NCBI GenBank assembly: GCA_973895155.1 | Contig: OZ316899.1 | Span: forward strand, 8,122,001-8,186,000 | DNA from: Marsupella aquatica | Taxonomy: Eukaryota > Marchantiophyta | Length of the DNA: 64,000 bases | Direction: 5' to 3' | Shown here: one piece after another, positions 34,763 to 47,087 of the stretch | Layout: each line of letters opens with the position of its first letter | Numbering within the stretch: the first letter of the stretch is position 1 | The notes under the pieces: model-generated | What the model saw: only the letters and a program-made list of their open reading frames with translations | Database searches by the model: none | What the model was told of the DNA's origin: nothing | Made by a program: the position numbers and the translations under genes

Positions 34763-35451
34763 GCTAGCGATGTCGCTAGGTAAAACCTCTCAATTTTGAT
34801 TAACCACTATACATGTCATATTCTATATAGAGAGATCATTTAGAGACTATTTAGAGACCATTTAGGGACATGTAGGGTATGATATAAAGGAATATTCTGT
34901 CAAGCCCTTCATTTTGGGGAAAAGACAAAGGAAATATAGAAGATTAGTTTTAAAGACTACTTTTTGTCAAACTTCACAAACCAAAACCTTCAACTCAGAA
35001 AGAATGTATTGCCAGCGATCTCGCCTGCAAAAATCCAGACGGTTCTAGAGGATCCATTGAGTCAATGACTACTACATAAAGTTGTCAAATAAACCCTAGT
35101 TATCAGGTCAGCGATGTCGCTAGCAAAATCACCAATATTCATCTTATCTCTTTGATGTAGTAAAGGTCAATATCCCTAATATTTTGTTGTCTTATTCAAT
35201 ACCCTAGTTAAGCTAGCGAACTCGCTACCCATAATGGATGACCAGGAAACAACGACTGAAAATATATTTTCCATCTAACATCTTTAATGTTTATACTTTC
35301 TTTAGACAAATGTTGGTTTGGGGAAAGGCATTTAGAGTCCCTTAAAATTAAACAAGAATAAGAAACGCTTAAAATTTAGGGTTTACATTCTTTTGTATTA
35401 ATATATTACCGTTGAAAATCTTATGTCCATTTGGATAGCGATCTCGCTGGC
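34763..35451. repeat. Cluster of five element A palindromes upstream of the transposase
   Basis: Sites at 34763-34780 (GCTAGCGATGTCGCTAGG), 35011-35028, 35109-35124, 35212-35229 and 35434-35451 share AGCGA-NN-TCGC and vary outside it. The surrounding 34626-35583 is non-coding. With 42286-42664 it forms the shared region between the divergent transposase and methylase-like genes. Confidence 0.85.
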
Positions 35452-36316
35452 TAAAATCTCAAACTATAATGACCCGGAAATATATGGGTATGGTTTACTC
35501 ATAAGTCTTTCCCAACGGAAACCCAACGGTAAAATAGAAGGTTGGTCAACGTTAAAATTGATAGTTTCCCGTTAACAACCTCTAAAGGGAACGTCGCATG
35601 GACCCAGGTGGCTTTTAATGTCTGCCCAAGCAGGAGAGCTGAGGAGAGCTGGGGGAGCTGGGAGAGCGAAACATTGTCATTTCTCTTTTCTCTTCCGTTT
35701 TTTTGTTTCTAAACTGTCATGCTGAGCTTCACTGATTTGTCTATTTGTCAGGCCGACGAGAGATTTGAAAAGCTCTGCCTTTGGCCTTTCGAACAAACCG
35801 CATATCACCAACTTTAGACTATCTTAGACATAGGTTCAACTCGCATAAAGTTTTTTGAACTTCTTTAGTTCCTCCGTTGAAATTGGATAGATTTTGGCTG
35901 AATCGTTCGAGCGAGTGGTTGCTTAATCCCTGGTGTATCAACAACGCTCTATGGATACAAATGCACACTATGGATTTGGATGATCGTTTTGCTCCATTGG
36001 TGGCAGGGGACCGAATCGCTATCCTTATGCCCTTTTTGGCCGAGGAAATGGGAGGGGACCATCTGATGCCTCTTGGCGGCATGAAGGTGCGCCTCTCTCT
36101 CCGGGGCGACGCCCTTGGAGCGGGGATGCGCATGAGAAATCCCTACCGGAGAAAGATTCAAGTAGATTTTCTATTCAGGATGCACGTGGTGGTCCAAAAG
36201 CAGCACCTTTTGATCTGTTTGATAACTCTCGGGCGCAGAGGGAAAGAACTCCCTCGGAACGACTTCAACAAAGTGGCCGTTTCATTCCCCGACATGGCAC
36301 TTCGTGGGCTGACCAA

Positions 36317-37519
36317 ATGGAAGAAGAAACAACGGCACGAGATGATGCTAGTTTGGCCCCGCCCTTGCCCAGAGGGAAAAATGCAGAAAATGTTGCCAAA
36401 TCGGATCCAACCATTCCACCATCGATGGAATATAATGACGCACATGATAGAAATGGAGGTGAGCATAGAGACCATCTGGATACTTCACAGGATCACACGA
36501 TGGATTACAACTTTCCACACGACGGACTACGCAGTAGAGAGGAACTTTCAGAGAACTCACAGGACGCCTGCCTGGATATCTTAAGGACTATTGCCTTGAA
36601 CTCCACAGAGGATTGGCCGGACCAACTTCACACTACCATTCAGTGGTCAATTGAGGAAGCTACTCTCTCCGTCCAAGAGCTTTACAGTTGCACTATGATG
36701 TGCTTCTTCACTGACCGTGCCCCTCTCCTTCCTTCATTTTGTGATTGGGTGGAAGGAGTTTTCATTAGGGATTTAGGCTGGCCGGTTACACAGATCAAGT
36801 ATGTTGGGAAGAACTTCTTTATGATCTCTTTCGAATACCCGGCACACAGAGACGCAGCGTTGGAATTGTCCCCTCTCTTCTTGGATCGGAAAATTGTACA
36901 CACGTTCCCTTGGGAACCTTCATTCGATGTGAGGAATGATTCTTATACCAAGCTGCCAGTTTGGATTGAGATACCCTTTCGAGCTCTTGTTCTTGAAGGT
37001 TGTCGTAAAAGGATTGTAGAATCTTTTGGTAAACTTCTTTACTACATCCAAGGTGATGTCCGCAACTCTTTTCCTCACGATCGCGCTTGCATTCTTTGGG
37101 ATACAAGCCATGAAATTCCTCGTAGTGTTGGAATTGAGATTACAGAAGACATCACTATTTGGCAGCCGGTCAGATTCAAAAACATTCCTTATCACTGCTT
37201 TCGATGCAACAAGAAGGGGCACCTTGCCAAAGAATGCAGAATTTTGGAAGAAAATGCCACCTCAACTAAAGATACTAAGGCGACTAAGGCGAACGAAGTA
37301 GATGCGGGGGCTAAGCAGCACGATAATGATAGCGGTAACGGTGCTACCGAACGACACGTGGACTCCGCTATTGACAGTCAGACAAAGCTACCACCTGGCG
37401 CTGACACGGTGATTGAATCAACGACAGTGGACGCTGCACTGGCTGTCTCTCCTCCTGGTGCGGATCTTATGATTGCTGCTAACTCGCTCTCCTCACCACG
37501 TTGTAAGCAACGCAAATGA
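36317..37519 (+). pseudogene. LINE-1 ORF1 protein (DUF4283-like domain plus CCHC)
   Basis: A 400-residue frame. Residues about 98-250 (WSIEEATLSVQELY... WEPSFDVRNDSYTKLPVWIEI) look like the DUF4283 RNA-binding region of plant L1 ORF1 proteins. A zinc knuckle CFRCNKKGHLAKEC follows near residue 295 (about 37198-37240). The N-terminal part continues upstream in other frames (from about 35877) and the C-terminal part downstream at 37473-38012, so frameshifts at both ends probably break ORF1. It would coat LINE RNA as a nucleic-acid chaperone. Confidence 0.75.
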
Positions 37520-38150
37520 ATTTTGTCTCCCCTTACTCAGAGACAACGCTCTTTTTCAAGCACTGCCAAGCTCAGAAGATGGCCTAGCTGAACATGGGCT
37601 TGATCAGGATCCGACTGCCCCTTTGGGGTCTGATAAATTGGCAGTCCTGATTGAGAATCCTTTGGATCCTCCTTCCACCTCGAACGATGATATGTGCTTA
37701 CCTGTCATTGGATTAGACACGACTGACCAGCAGTTACCAATTGTGGCCAGCGGGGACGAGACAGTATCAGTTCTGGGTGGTTCGGATGTAGAGATGTCTG
37801 AATATGAGGAATGCATTTTGAAAAGTCAGCTCAAGAAGGATCGTGCCAGGAAACTGGAACTCCGAACTCCTCCGTCTGATCAGAAGAAGAAGAAAGACAA
37901 AAAAGCCAATACAAAGAAAGGTCGCTCGATACAATTCTCGTCTCACGATACTCAAGCTTCTAGCTCTCAGACTCGAACGAGATCCAATTCAAATCACTAT
38001 CCAACGGCGTAGGCTGCATTGGATCTAATCTGGATCGGGCGGACCTCAGGGAATGCATTTTTTATGGCTGCGCTTTCCTTTGGAAATTTTTGCACTAGAA
38101 ATAGGAAGCCTTAATCTTTTCCTCATTTTGCGGCACAAGGATTCAGGAAC

Positions 38151-41100
38151 ATGGACACTCGTCTCTTTATCGGTTCATGGAATGTTTGTGGCTTATGTGA
38201 AGCCAATCGGAAACACATTGTGAAAAACTGGATTACCTCGCTCAAAACTCCATTGATTGCTCTAGCACTACAAGAGGTTAAAGCTGATAGGTTTCGTTTA
38301 GACTTAGCTTTATGTACTATTCTACCTTCCTATCAACATCTTTCTGCTGAGTCTGATGAGGGCAAGGGCGGCACTTCCCTGCTGATGCACCCTTCGTTTC
38401 AAATCACTCAATCCGGTATCATTGACAAGGGCAGAGCAGTCTGGGTCAAAGGTAAACTTGCAGAAGGACATTTGGGGATTGTGATTATTTATGCTCCCAA
38501 TACCCCCAGAGAGCGGGCTATTTTGTGGCACGATTTAAAAATCACTCTACCTCAGGACAACTGGATCATTTGCAGAGATTTCAACATGGTCGAAAGAAGT
38601 TCAGACTCCACCGGTCCTTCACCACTGCTCAAAGGAAGAGAAGCGGAATTCTGGAGGTTTTTCAAAATGAGATTCGACTTAGAAGATGCTGCCAACGTTA
38701 CACAAGCCTTTCGGGGTGCGGAATTTACTTGGCGGCGTATCATAAACAACAAACTAGTGCAATCTCGACTAGACAAGTTCTATTTTAGTGGAAAAAGCTG
38801 GTGGACAGGAGCGATGATCGACCTGCTACATGAAGGTGGAACGGCTCTATCTGATCATGACCCAGTTATTCTATGTTTTAGTCTCTCTCCTCCGGCTCTA
38901 GAAAGAAATGCAGCACGAAAATCCTCTTTCTTCAAGGCTAACGTCGGGCTACTCAAATTGAAAGGATTTATTGACAAACTAGCAGTGGCCTGGACTTTGA
39001 GTGGAGTCACGGTTTCAGACCCGCACCTTCGCTTTTATCAAGCGAATCTATGTTTGAAAGACACATACAAGGAAGTTCAACACACCCCGGGGGATCGCGA
39101 GAGGGATGTCTCCCTCCTGCGAGGAAAACTTTGAGTCCTGAAAGCTGCTCTTATAAACACTTTCACTGATACGGAGCTCAAAGATTATTCTACCATTGAG
39201 GACCAGGTCCATGCAGCGGAACACAAAGATGCGCAACTAGGCAGAAGACTCTCACGGATCAGATGGCTGGGGCAAGGTGATGAACCTTCAAAATTTTACT
39301 TCGCCACCATTGAGGCTAAAAGTTCTAGAGAATCGATGCCTTCTCTTCTGTTAGATAATGGGAACACTATCACTCAGGATGTGTTGATCTTACAAGAAGT
39401 AGAGAAGCAGTGCGCTCTTTTGTATGAGGCTCCTGAGGATTTGCGTAATAGTGAATCAAGGGAGGTCCGTAATGCTCGGCGCAACTTCTTGCGCATACTC
39501 ACAAGACTCTCACGGCAGAAGAAATCAGGAAACTAGAATCTCCGCCGACATTGGAGGAAATCCGTTGCACTCTTTGGCTACTTCCAGCGGACAAAGCTCT
39601 TGGTCCCGATGGCATCACTGCTGAGATATACAGATCTTGTTGGCATTTTATGAAGAATGATCTGTACGACATGATTCTCGACTTTTGGAGAACAGGCACC
39701 CTCTTAGCTAATCTGAAGGAAGGTGTGATTAAGTTGATCCTAAGAAACCTGACAAGCGAAGACTGAAGGATTGGCGCCCTCTAACAATGCTCAACACAAT
39801 ATACAAAATTGTAGCTAAGCTTTTGGCCTTAAGACTTAAACCGCTCCTCAATAAGCTCATAAGTCCCCATCAAACCAGTTTTATTCCGGGCCGACATATA
39901 TTAGAAAATATCTCTATTGCTTGGATGACTGTCAATTGGATCTGTTCCTAGAAGACTAGTGCACTTTTCCTGCTTCTTGATTTCGAAAAAGCATTTGACA
40001 GAGTATGTCACTCCTATATCTGGGAAGTTATGCATTTACTCGGTTTGGGTAGCCATTTCATTAGCCTGGTTAGATCCCTGCTTACTGGAGCCTATTCCAA
40101 AGTTCACGTCAACGGTATGTTCTCTCAGGACATCAAGATGCTTAGAGGGGTTCGTCAAGGGTGTCCTCTGTCCCCCCTTCTCTTCGTTATTGCCACTCAA
40201 CCGCTGATGGATTATTTGGACCACGAGATCCGTCAAGGCAGTTTCAGAGGCATTCAGGTCTCTGAATCTCTCTTGATCTCTTACAGACTATTTGCAGACG
40301 ACTTGGGAATGGTTATACCAGCTACCGAAGAGGACTTCAAGGGACCAACTGAGGCATTAGCCTGCTACAAACTTGCCTTTGGTGCCAAGCTCAATCTTTG
40401 CAAATCGACGGTGATTCCCCTAACAACAGAAAATGTTCCCGAATGGCTTACGAACACTGGATGCAGAATTAGCCTTCCTGGAAAAATTCAGCGATATCTG
40501 GGTGCACCTCTTGGATGGGGCTTAACTGCCTCTCGACTTCACAAATTCTGTCTTGACAAGCTAAGCGCCAGACTCTCTAGCTGGGCTACTCGTTTTCTAT
40601 CGTTTACAGGACGCACTATTCTCATTAAACATGTGTTACAAGCGATACCCATCTATCACATGATGTTCTTGCGCAGCCCTAGCTCACTAGCCAAATCGAT
40701 GGTTGCCTTATGCCGTGACTTCCTCTGGGGTTACAATGCTGCTGGTGGTAGAAAGATTCCTCTGATTGCATGGCAAACGATGTCCAGACCCAAAATTGAT
40801 CTCGGTCTTGGCTTCAAAGATTTTAGAAGTCATTCAAATGCGCTACTATGCCAATGGTTTACTCGAGCGCTGGATACGAAGCTGTCTGATTAGTCTTCCC
40901 TATTTGAAGCGAATCTTCGTATGGCAAAATGGAGGAATCCGAAACACATTCGGCGGAACAATTACTCTCTTTCCGATCTTTTATTACTCAGTTATCCTCT
41001 TTCCTTTGGCCGCCTTCACTACACAGGGGGATTGTGGAAGGCTTGGGAATCACTACGTTCCCATCTTATTTTCTCCCCGGAAGCATCTAGTGTCGCTAGC

Positions 41101-42072
41101 TGGTGGAGCATTGAGGACGTACTTAGATGTTTTGAAATCTTTCAGCAGCTGGATGATCCTACTCTTTGCTCTATGATTAAGCTATTGGGAAGAATAGGTA
41201 TCAGGAAAATAGCAGATCTTAGGGGAGAACATGACGTGGTCTTACATTACTACAATGGCAAACTGTCACGTATCAGAGGTTTTGAGTGGAGGATTCGGGA
41301 GCTGTGTCTACTTTTCATTGGGAAAATCCAGGGCATTTCAGATGCGAGAGGCCCTCTCCGGTTTAGAGCCACACAATGGCGCTGGTCGGACAAGGAGGAG
41401 CGGCTGGAATTTTTTTATTTGCCCAATGCACGGATGTATCATCTATTGAGACCTAAAGGCTCAGACTTTATCAGGCTCAACAGAATTTGGGGCCATTCAC
41501 GCTCTGAACAGCAATGGAATAAACTTTGGATCTCTCTATGGTCAATTGATCTTCCTCTCAAAGCTCGCACCTTTCTCTGGAGAATAGTAGCACAAGGTCT
41601 TTTTACTGGGGTTAGAGCTATAAGGATCGGGAAAGGAGACGGCCACTGTTTGCTTTGCGCCAACGTTTTGGAGACGATCCCACATCTTTTTCTTTCTTGC
41701 TCTTTTGCGCAACGCTGCTGGACTTTGGTTGGTCAAACTTTTATGGGTACTCTCAACTGGCAACAAGTCGATCTCTTTGCCACTCTGGAACTACGTGGTC
41801 ACTAGGGAGTCCATAAATCCCTCAAAATCTTCATGATTTTCCACACAATGTGGACTTTATGGCTGGCTAGAAACGAACAGGTTTTCAACTCTAGACAGAC
41901 TCATACCTTCAACATGAACCTGGTCTTGTCTGAACTTCTGGATTCTCTTCATGGTATTTGCAAGGCTTCAGGCCCTAGCAGAAAACATACTAGACTTCTT
42001 AGGATTAAAGAATTAGTAGGTACTGAAAAATTGAGATGGATTACGCGTACAGATGCTAGGCTCTATAGCTAA
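38151..42072 (+). pseudogene. LINE-1 ORF2 (AP endonuclease, reverse transcriptase, zf-RVT)
   Basis: The start MDTRLFIGSWNVCGL gives the endonuclease, with LQEVKAD, DFNMVE and SDHDPVILCF. A TGA at 39132-39134 and frameshifts near 39520 and 39760 precede the RT. RT motifs are KALGPDGITAE, HQTSFIPGRHILENIS, LLDFEKAFDRV, RQGCPLSPLLF and FADD at 40291-40302. A TAG at 40891-40893 interrupts it. The C-terminal zf-RVT domain (LPLKARTFLWR, CLLCANVLETIPHLFLSC) ends at 41805. A last frame to 42072 (IFHTMWTLWLARNEQVFN) completes the usual C-terminus. It would nick DNA and prime reverse transcription at the target, but this copy is inactive. Confidence 0.92.
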
Positions 42073-42285
42073 ACACACACCTTAGGTCGATAGGCAGTGG
42101 TATGATACTCTTTTTGGAGTGGTCCTCTTTGACATGGAGTTTTGGCAGCTACTGACCTTACTTTTTTGTCCTTTTTTGTCCTTTTTTGGCTTTGTCCATT
42201 TGCCTTGTTTGGCTTTGGCCCTCCTTCCCGTGGGTTTTCGCGGGTTTTATTGGAAAAAAAGGGAAAAAAAGGGAACATCGCATGG

Positions 42286-42664
42286 GGGTTAATGCTGAAT
42301 ATTACGGTTAATATTCTAGTTGCTCAGCGTATTCATGACGTTCCAACTTCAACCGATGATGTTTAAAAGAGACTTGCATTTTTTTATTGCCATCTGTGAG
42401 GGACGTTGGATTATTTCCTGTCAATGTCAGATTCCCAATTCACAGTATGTGGATTACTTAGGATTCTCCCTCTAATCCAACTTTGGATTCCCAGCTCGGT
42501 CCTTTGCTAATCTCGGTTGTTGTCCTCCACTTTACTTTGGATACTCTCTCAAATGAGACTTTGGATACTCCCTCTAATCTGACTTTGGATACCAATTAGA
42601 AGTCACCGTACTCGCTGCAACGCTTCGTTCGTGTGTTACTCCCTTCCATTTTCTTTATCAGCCA
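42286..42664 (+). promoter_or_regulatory. 5' flank of the element A methylase-like gene
   Basis: Non-coding DNA between the LINE target site and the ATG at 42665. It contains four ACTTTGGAT(A/T)C units at about 42488-42594. No clear TATA box. No element A palindrome occurs in this short piece; the cluster lies on the other side of the LINE. Confidence 0.4.
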
Positions 42665-45600
42665 ATGGCAAATTTTGCATCACCAGAGTCTATCTCTTCT
42701 CAAGCTTCACAGTCTGCAGCTTCTCAGCGTTGAGAGACAAGGTCTTCGACTACCAACAAGGCACTAGCTTCGGGTTTGAAGACACCTCGTCGAAGGAAAC
42801 TTGTTGATCCAATGGAGGTTTTGCCACCACCGATGGAGTCTTCTAAGTCGGAACCGTTCTCCATGGTGATCAACCATCACCTCTACCACTTTGGGCCAAA
42901 CAAATTTGGGTATCCCCTTGTTCCCCCTCGAATTCCACTGTGTAGGATGCGAAACATGCAGCTTGTCAGGTCGCTGCAGACTGATTCCAATGCAATCGAA
43001 ACGCTCAAGAATGAGTTTCAAGCTCAGGGTTACATTGAGGACGCGCCCAGGTTTTACGTTCAGATGACAAACAAGAATGGTGAGGTTCAGTTCATCAATG
43101 ACACCATTCGAATGGGTTGGGATCCGATATGGGCATTTCAGAACGAAGATTTTGAGAGAGTGCGATTCTCATCCAGACTTTGATGTATTGAAGGACAAAA
43201 TGTTTCACTTTGATGGTAATCATCGTCTGTACTCGTGGAATCTGCTGGCCATCGAGAACCCACATGATATCAAATATCATCCTCATCTTGTCACCAAGAT
43301 TTTCAAAGGGGAGAAAGACACGTTTGTGCAGATTGAATCTACAATGCATGCCCTGAACCGATGAGCACCGGATCTGTTCTGATTGATTCAATGCTGTCTG
43401 TCACTTCACATTTTGGGTTTTCTTATCTCTGATTTGTACTCGAAACATCTTTGATACTTTTGTTCATTAGCAGGCTCACTCAATGCCACGTTGAGAATTC
43501 ATGGGTCCTAGAAGCAATCGTGTCCAGAAGATACTGAACACGGACTTGTCGGTCAACAAGGATTTGATTGATGTAGACAATTTCAAGTTGTTCCAACAAA
43601 AGATGCAAAATGTGAAGAAACCCTCCTGGTATTCGAAAAATATGACCCTGGATGCTTGTATTTACATTCTATCAGCTGCAAATATAGCTTCCCAGACTGC
43701 AGATTTGCAGAAGAAGTTTTCTCTCAAGGAGGATCTTGGAGAACCTTTGTCAAAAGCTGCGAAGGACACTGCTCTACGAGAAATGATGAAGGAGCAACTA
43801 TCTGATTGGAATGTTAAAGTTCCAAAAATTGCTCCTCTTCTCAATCCCAAATTCGGGGATTTCTTTCAGAAATGTGTGGAGATGCACAACTACTATGAGA
43901 AAGAACGGAAGGAAGCACAAAGGACTGATGATAAAGGGAGAGGCAATGTCTCATGTGGTCTTGATCGAGGGAGGCTTTTTACCGGGGTAACATCTCTCAG
44001 CCCACTACTTCGTTGCAATCTACTTGAAGCGCAGTGCAAGCCCGAGCTACGGAAGCAATATTTTCATCCTGGGCAATTCTCAGATAGTGAGACTAAACTC
44101 TGGCTGCACAGGTGGGCTACGTGGGAACAAGTAGAGTCGATTGCTAGATCTCTTTTGTCCGAAGCTGTTTCAGAAATGATTCTAAGTGTCCCTGAATCTC
44201 GAGTTCTTTCAGTCTCAGAGAAGAACAAGGCATCACTTGTTCTTGATATTAGTGATGAGTTTGAGGACTTTTTGCAGCGAGTTAAATCCAGGTTTTTCAA
44301 GAGCATTTGGGCCCCAAAAGTAGGGGAAAAGATAGATATTGTTGCATTTCGGAGAAGGGCAAAAAGATATGTATACCAATTTTTTGTTGACCGGGAGGTG
44401 GCCAATCGAGCATTCTGGTGGTGTTACCCCGCGTGTTTCTCCCAATGGGCCGAATACGTGACTGACGATTTAGGAAATCAAAAATGTGGCGACTACTCAA
44501 TGTACCCTTGTGAGGATGTTGAGCCACTCCGGAAGATGAGTGAATGGGAGGTTTTACACTGTCCATGGTACTTAGATTCAGAGAATTGGTCACTGACATT
44601 TGATGGGACAGAGAAGCTTGCTTTGCAGAAGATAAATCGTGGGTTAGTCCCAGAGTTTTATATTTCTGAATCAAAAATGCCCAGCCTCAAAGCAGTGCAG
44701 GCCGGGTGTGAGGCGATGGAGCAGGCTTGCCTTGGTGTTGCACCAATTGTTGATAGAAGCCGTTCCAGAAAATTGAAGGACGTTGTGAAGGAGGTGTCAA
44801 AAGAGACCTCTCAGGTTTCCAGCAGGAGAAGTAAGTGTGCTCATCGTCCTAACTCTCCATCGGCTTCTAATGTTTAGTCCTTTCTTTGCAAATTCTCATT
44901 TTCTGAGGTTTTTGGTTCTCTTTTGTTTTCCAGAAAAGAGAAGGTCGACTGGTTCAGAGAGTGTCCAGACCGTGCAAAATCATGGGCGACAGGATCCCAT
45001 TGAACTTGAATCTCCGGATTTTGAGATTGTGACGAAACCGATTGGTGATAAGCTTAAGAAGAAGAGAAAAGTTCAAGTGCTCTTAGATTCAGAAGATGAG
45101 GAAGGGTCGATTAGTGAGGGTGTGATGAGGATATGTGGACTTCAACTGGATGGGAATCAACATTTCTTTGCCAAGAGTAATTTACGTTTCACAGCAGACT
45201 CCATTGCTTTGAAGAAAGTTTGACCTTTGTGGATGGGGGAGGGGGATCGCTGGCTGAGTGAGATTTTGAGTTCTTCAGAACATCCCAATCCCCTAAGAAT
45301 CAATGGCAACTGGTACCAGTGCCCATCTTGGGGTCATTGCTCTTCCTACAGGACTAAGGCCTCGTGTTACTGATGTGAAGGTGCCAGAATGGAATGTTTG
45401 GATGGAGAAACTTCCTTATTACTTCTTCGGAGTCATGAGGCCCATGTTGTCCGATGATGGATATGTGGCTGTTCTCCATAGTGGAGAATTTAACCACATG
45501 AAGCAGATTTTTGCTGCCATTGAGCAGAAGAATAAATTCAAACATCTTCGCCAGTACCACGTTTTGTTGAGTAGCCCAATGTGGATGCTAGACATCGATG

Positions 45601-46669
45601 TTGAGGTGAGATGTCAAGAGTTTTTGGTTTAAATTATAGGTGGTTTTTTGCCAGCGAGGTCGCTAGCCTTCACAGCCTCAATATTTGACATATTGTTTGC
45701 TTTTCCAGGTTTGCAATCTCAGTCTGGATGTGTTTTGTTGAACTGAATTTGATGGGAAGATCCCCAAGGACCCGAAGTACATCCCCATGGCAACATCCGA
45801 GGATGCATCTCATAAGAAGTTACTCAGTCTTTGTTACCCAAAAATCAATGTCAGGAGTGAGCTAGCTTTTGCAGGGTCTTGTCGATTATCTGTTGGATTC
45901 ATGCAGGCGGTGATGGAGCTTTTGACAAGCCAAGAGACATTGTGCTAGATTGGAATGTTGGAGATGGAAGTTCATTCCGAGCGGGGGAACTCTTCGGGAG
46001 GTTTGTAGTTGGGGTTGAGGATAGGGAATTTCTCCATGATGCTGCGCAGGAGTTGTTGAAGTTGGTTCTGGATCGTCATAATAAAATTGAAGACATCACT
46101 GTCGGGATGGGTACTGAGTCATTGGAGGACGGGGATTCAGATGACGAGTTTACTCTTGCCGGATCGAGTGGTGGAAGAACGAAAGTTCCTGCTCCGGATG
46201 GGAAAGATGACCACAATGAATTTGACTTGGAGTAATGTACTTATCCTGTCTCATACCAAATCCAACTGTGTTTAGAAAGTTAAGTTCAGTTTTTTCCACC
46301 TTGAATTAATTGGCTGCTGGCTTTGCTTCTTACAGTGATCGGCGTGTAGATTGGTTCTCGGAGGAGAGATTTTGGCTCCGAAAGGAAATTGAGGGCGCTT
46401 TTCTCTTCTCGCCTGAGAAATCGTTCACTCTACCTTGCTATGTGGAGAAGTCTGCAATTGAAGCAGATGAGACTTTTGTTATGACTTGGGAAGGAAAAGG
46501 TCGGAGGTCAGATCGTGGCGCTCGGAGGAATTTGTACAGCCTTCCTTTCATGGATGTTGAGGCGGGTCATGTGAAGAGATATGTGGACGAGTCCACTGAG
46601 TCAACTAATAGGGAGTTTAGCAGTGCGGAAATCAATAGTAGTAGTAGGAATGATTTGGAATCAGATTAA
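42665..46669 (+). pseudogene. Element A ParB-like/DNA-methylase-like protein, five exons, broken
   Basis: Exons are inferred by matching the element B copy: 42665-43364, 43474-44831, 44935-45605, about 45709-46233 and 46336-46669. The N-terminus is Ser/Arg-rich. A ParB-like domain follows (VRSLQTDSNAIETLKNEFQ, then DGNHRLYSW at 43212). A long region of about 400 residues of unknown fold with conserved Trp/Tyr motifs comes next (CPWYLDSENW, RRAKRYVYQFF). An NLS-like KLKKKRKVQ precedes a beta-class methyltransferase-like domain. In it LPTG (45342-45353) sits where DPPY is expected, then SDDGYVAVLH and the AdoMet-type DWNVGDGS at 45948. The last exon is basic. Lesions: TGA at 42732-42734, a frameshift near 43155, another near 43515, TGA at 45219, and a frameshift near 45922. 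The family is not one I can name. Confidence 0.7.
45650..45667. repeat. Element A palindrome in an intron of the methylase-like gene
   Basis: GCCAGCGAGGTCGCTAGC lies between the donor GAG|GTGAGA (about 45606) and the acceptor TTTTCCAG (about 45708). Confidence 0.8.
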
Positions 46670-46888
46670 AGTCATTCCACAAATTAGTGTGAAGTTTGAT
46701 TTTGCTTGTGTGTTCCCTGAATGGGAAGCAACAGAATAAGCTTGATCTCTTTAGCCATTCTGGGGAACTTACTCTTAGTTTCAATAAAGTAATTGAGGCA
46801 ACCAATTTTGATGAGTGGGAAATGTCTGTAACTTGAGTATAATCTTTATTGGTTATCTTGTTTTGATCAGTTTTGTGTATGATGGAAG

Positions 46889-47043
46889 GCTAGCGCCCTT
46901 GCTTACAACCCATGTGCATTATGAAAGTTTTGACAAATGCTTAGTTTGGTTGTGTGAAATCCTTTTTAGGCCCGTTTCTAGGCACTAAATATGCCATTCA
47001 AAAAATGACATATTCCTCGCTAACAAAAGCTCATGTCGCTAGC
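46889..47043. repeat. Element A palindromes in the right subterminal region
   Basis: A degenerate copy GCTAGCGCCCTTGCTTAC is at 46889-46906, and half sites CCTCGCTAAC and ATGTCGCTAGC lie near 47015-47043. The 380 bp between the gene end (46669) and the terminal repeat hold no other feature. Confidence 0.6.
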
Positions 47044-47050
47044 AATTTCT

Positions 47051-47078
47051 CTTGTTTCCTTGCATGGTACAAACCCCC
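47051..47078 (-). repeat. Right terminal inverted repeat of element A
   Basis: Read inward it is GGGGGTTTGTACCATGCAAG followed by GAAACAAG. It pairs with 25073-25100 with a 2-bp gap and a few mismatches. Confidence 0.85.
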
Positions 47079-47087
47079 TGAATGATT

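Larger units (their letters stand above)
35602..42267 (+). mobile_element. LINE-1 (L1-type non-LTR retrotransposon), full length but broken
   Basis: It is bounded by an 18-bp target duplication with one mismatch, aaagggaacgtcgcatgg at 35584-35601 and the same with an A at 42268-42285. It ends in a GGGAAAAAAA tail. It carries ORF1 (DUF4283-like, CCHC) and ORF2 (endonuclease, RT, zf-RVT). It inserted into the intergenic region of element A. Confidence 0.92.
25073..47078 (+). mobile_element. Element A: 22-kb Mutator-like element with transposase and methylase-like genes
   Basis: It is flanked by a perfect 9-bp duplication TGAATGATT (25064-25072 and 47079-47087), the size typical of Mutator-like elements. 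The ends are inverted: TACCATGCGAGGAAACAGG at 25082-25100 matches TACCATGCAAGGAAACAAG read inward from the right end, and both termini begin GGG. Inside are a minus-strand transposase gene (34625-25738) and a divergent plus-strand ParB/methylase-like gene (42665-46669). About ten copies of the palindrome GCTAGCGA-NN-TCGCTAGC also lie inside. Copia-2 and a LINE are later insertions. Without them and their duplications the element is about 9.9 kb. Confidence 0.9.

Noticed and set aside
36317-42072. The two-ORF unit next to the methylase-like gene was considered as further cargo of element A.
   Set aside because: An 18-bp target duplication, an A-rich tail and L1 domains show it is a separate LINE insertion.
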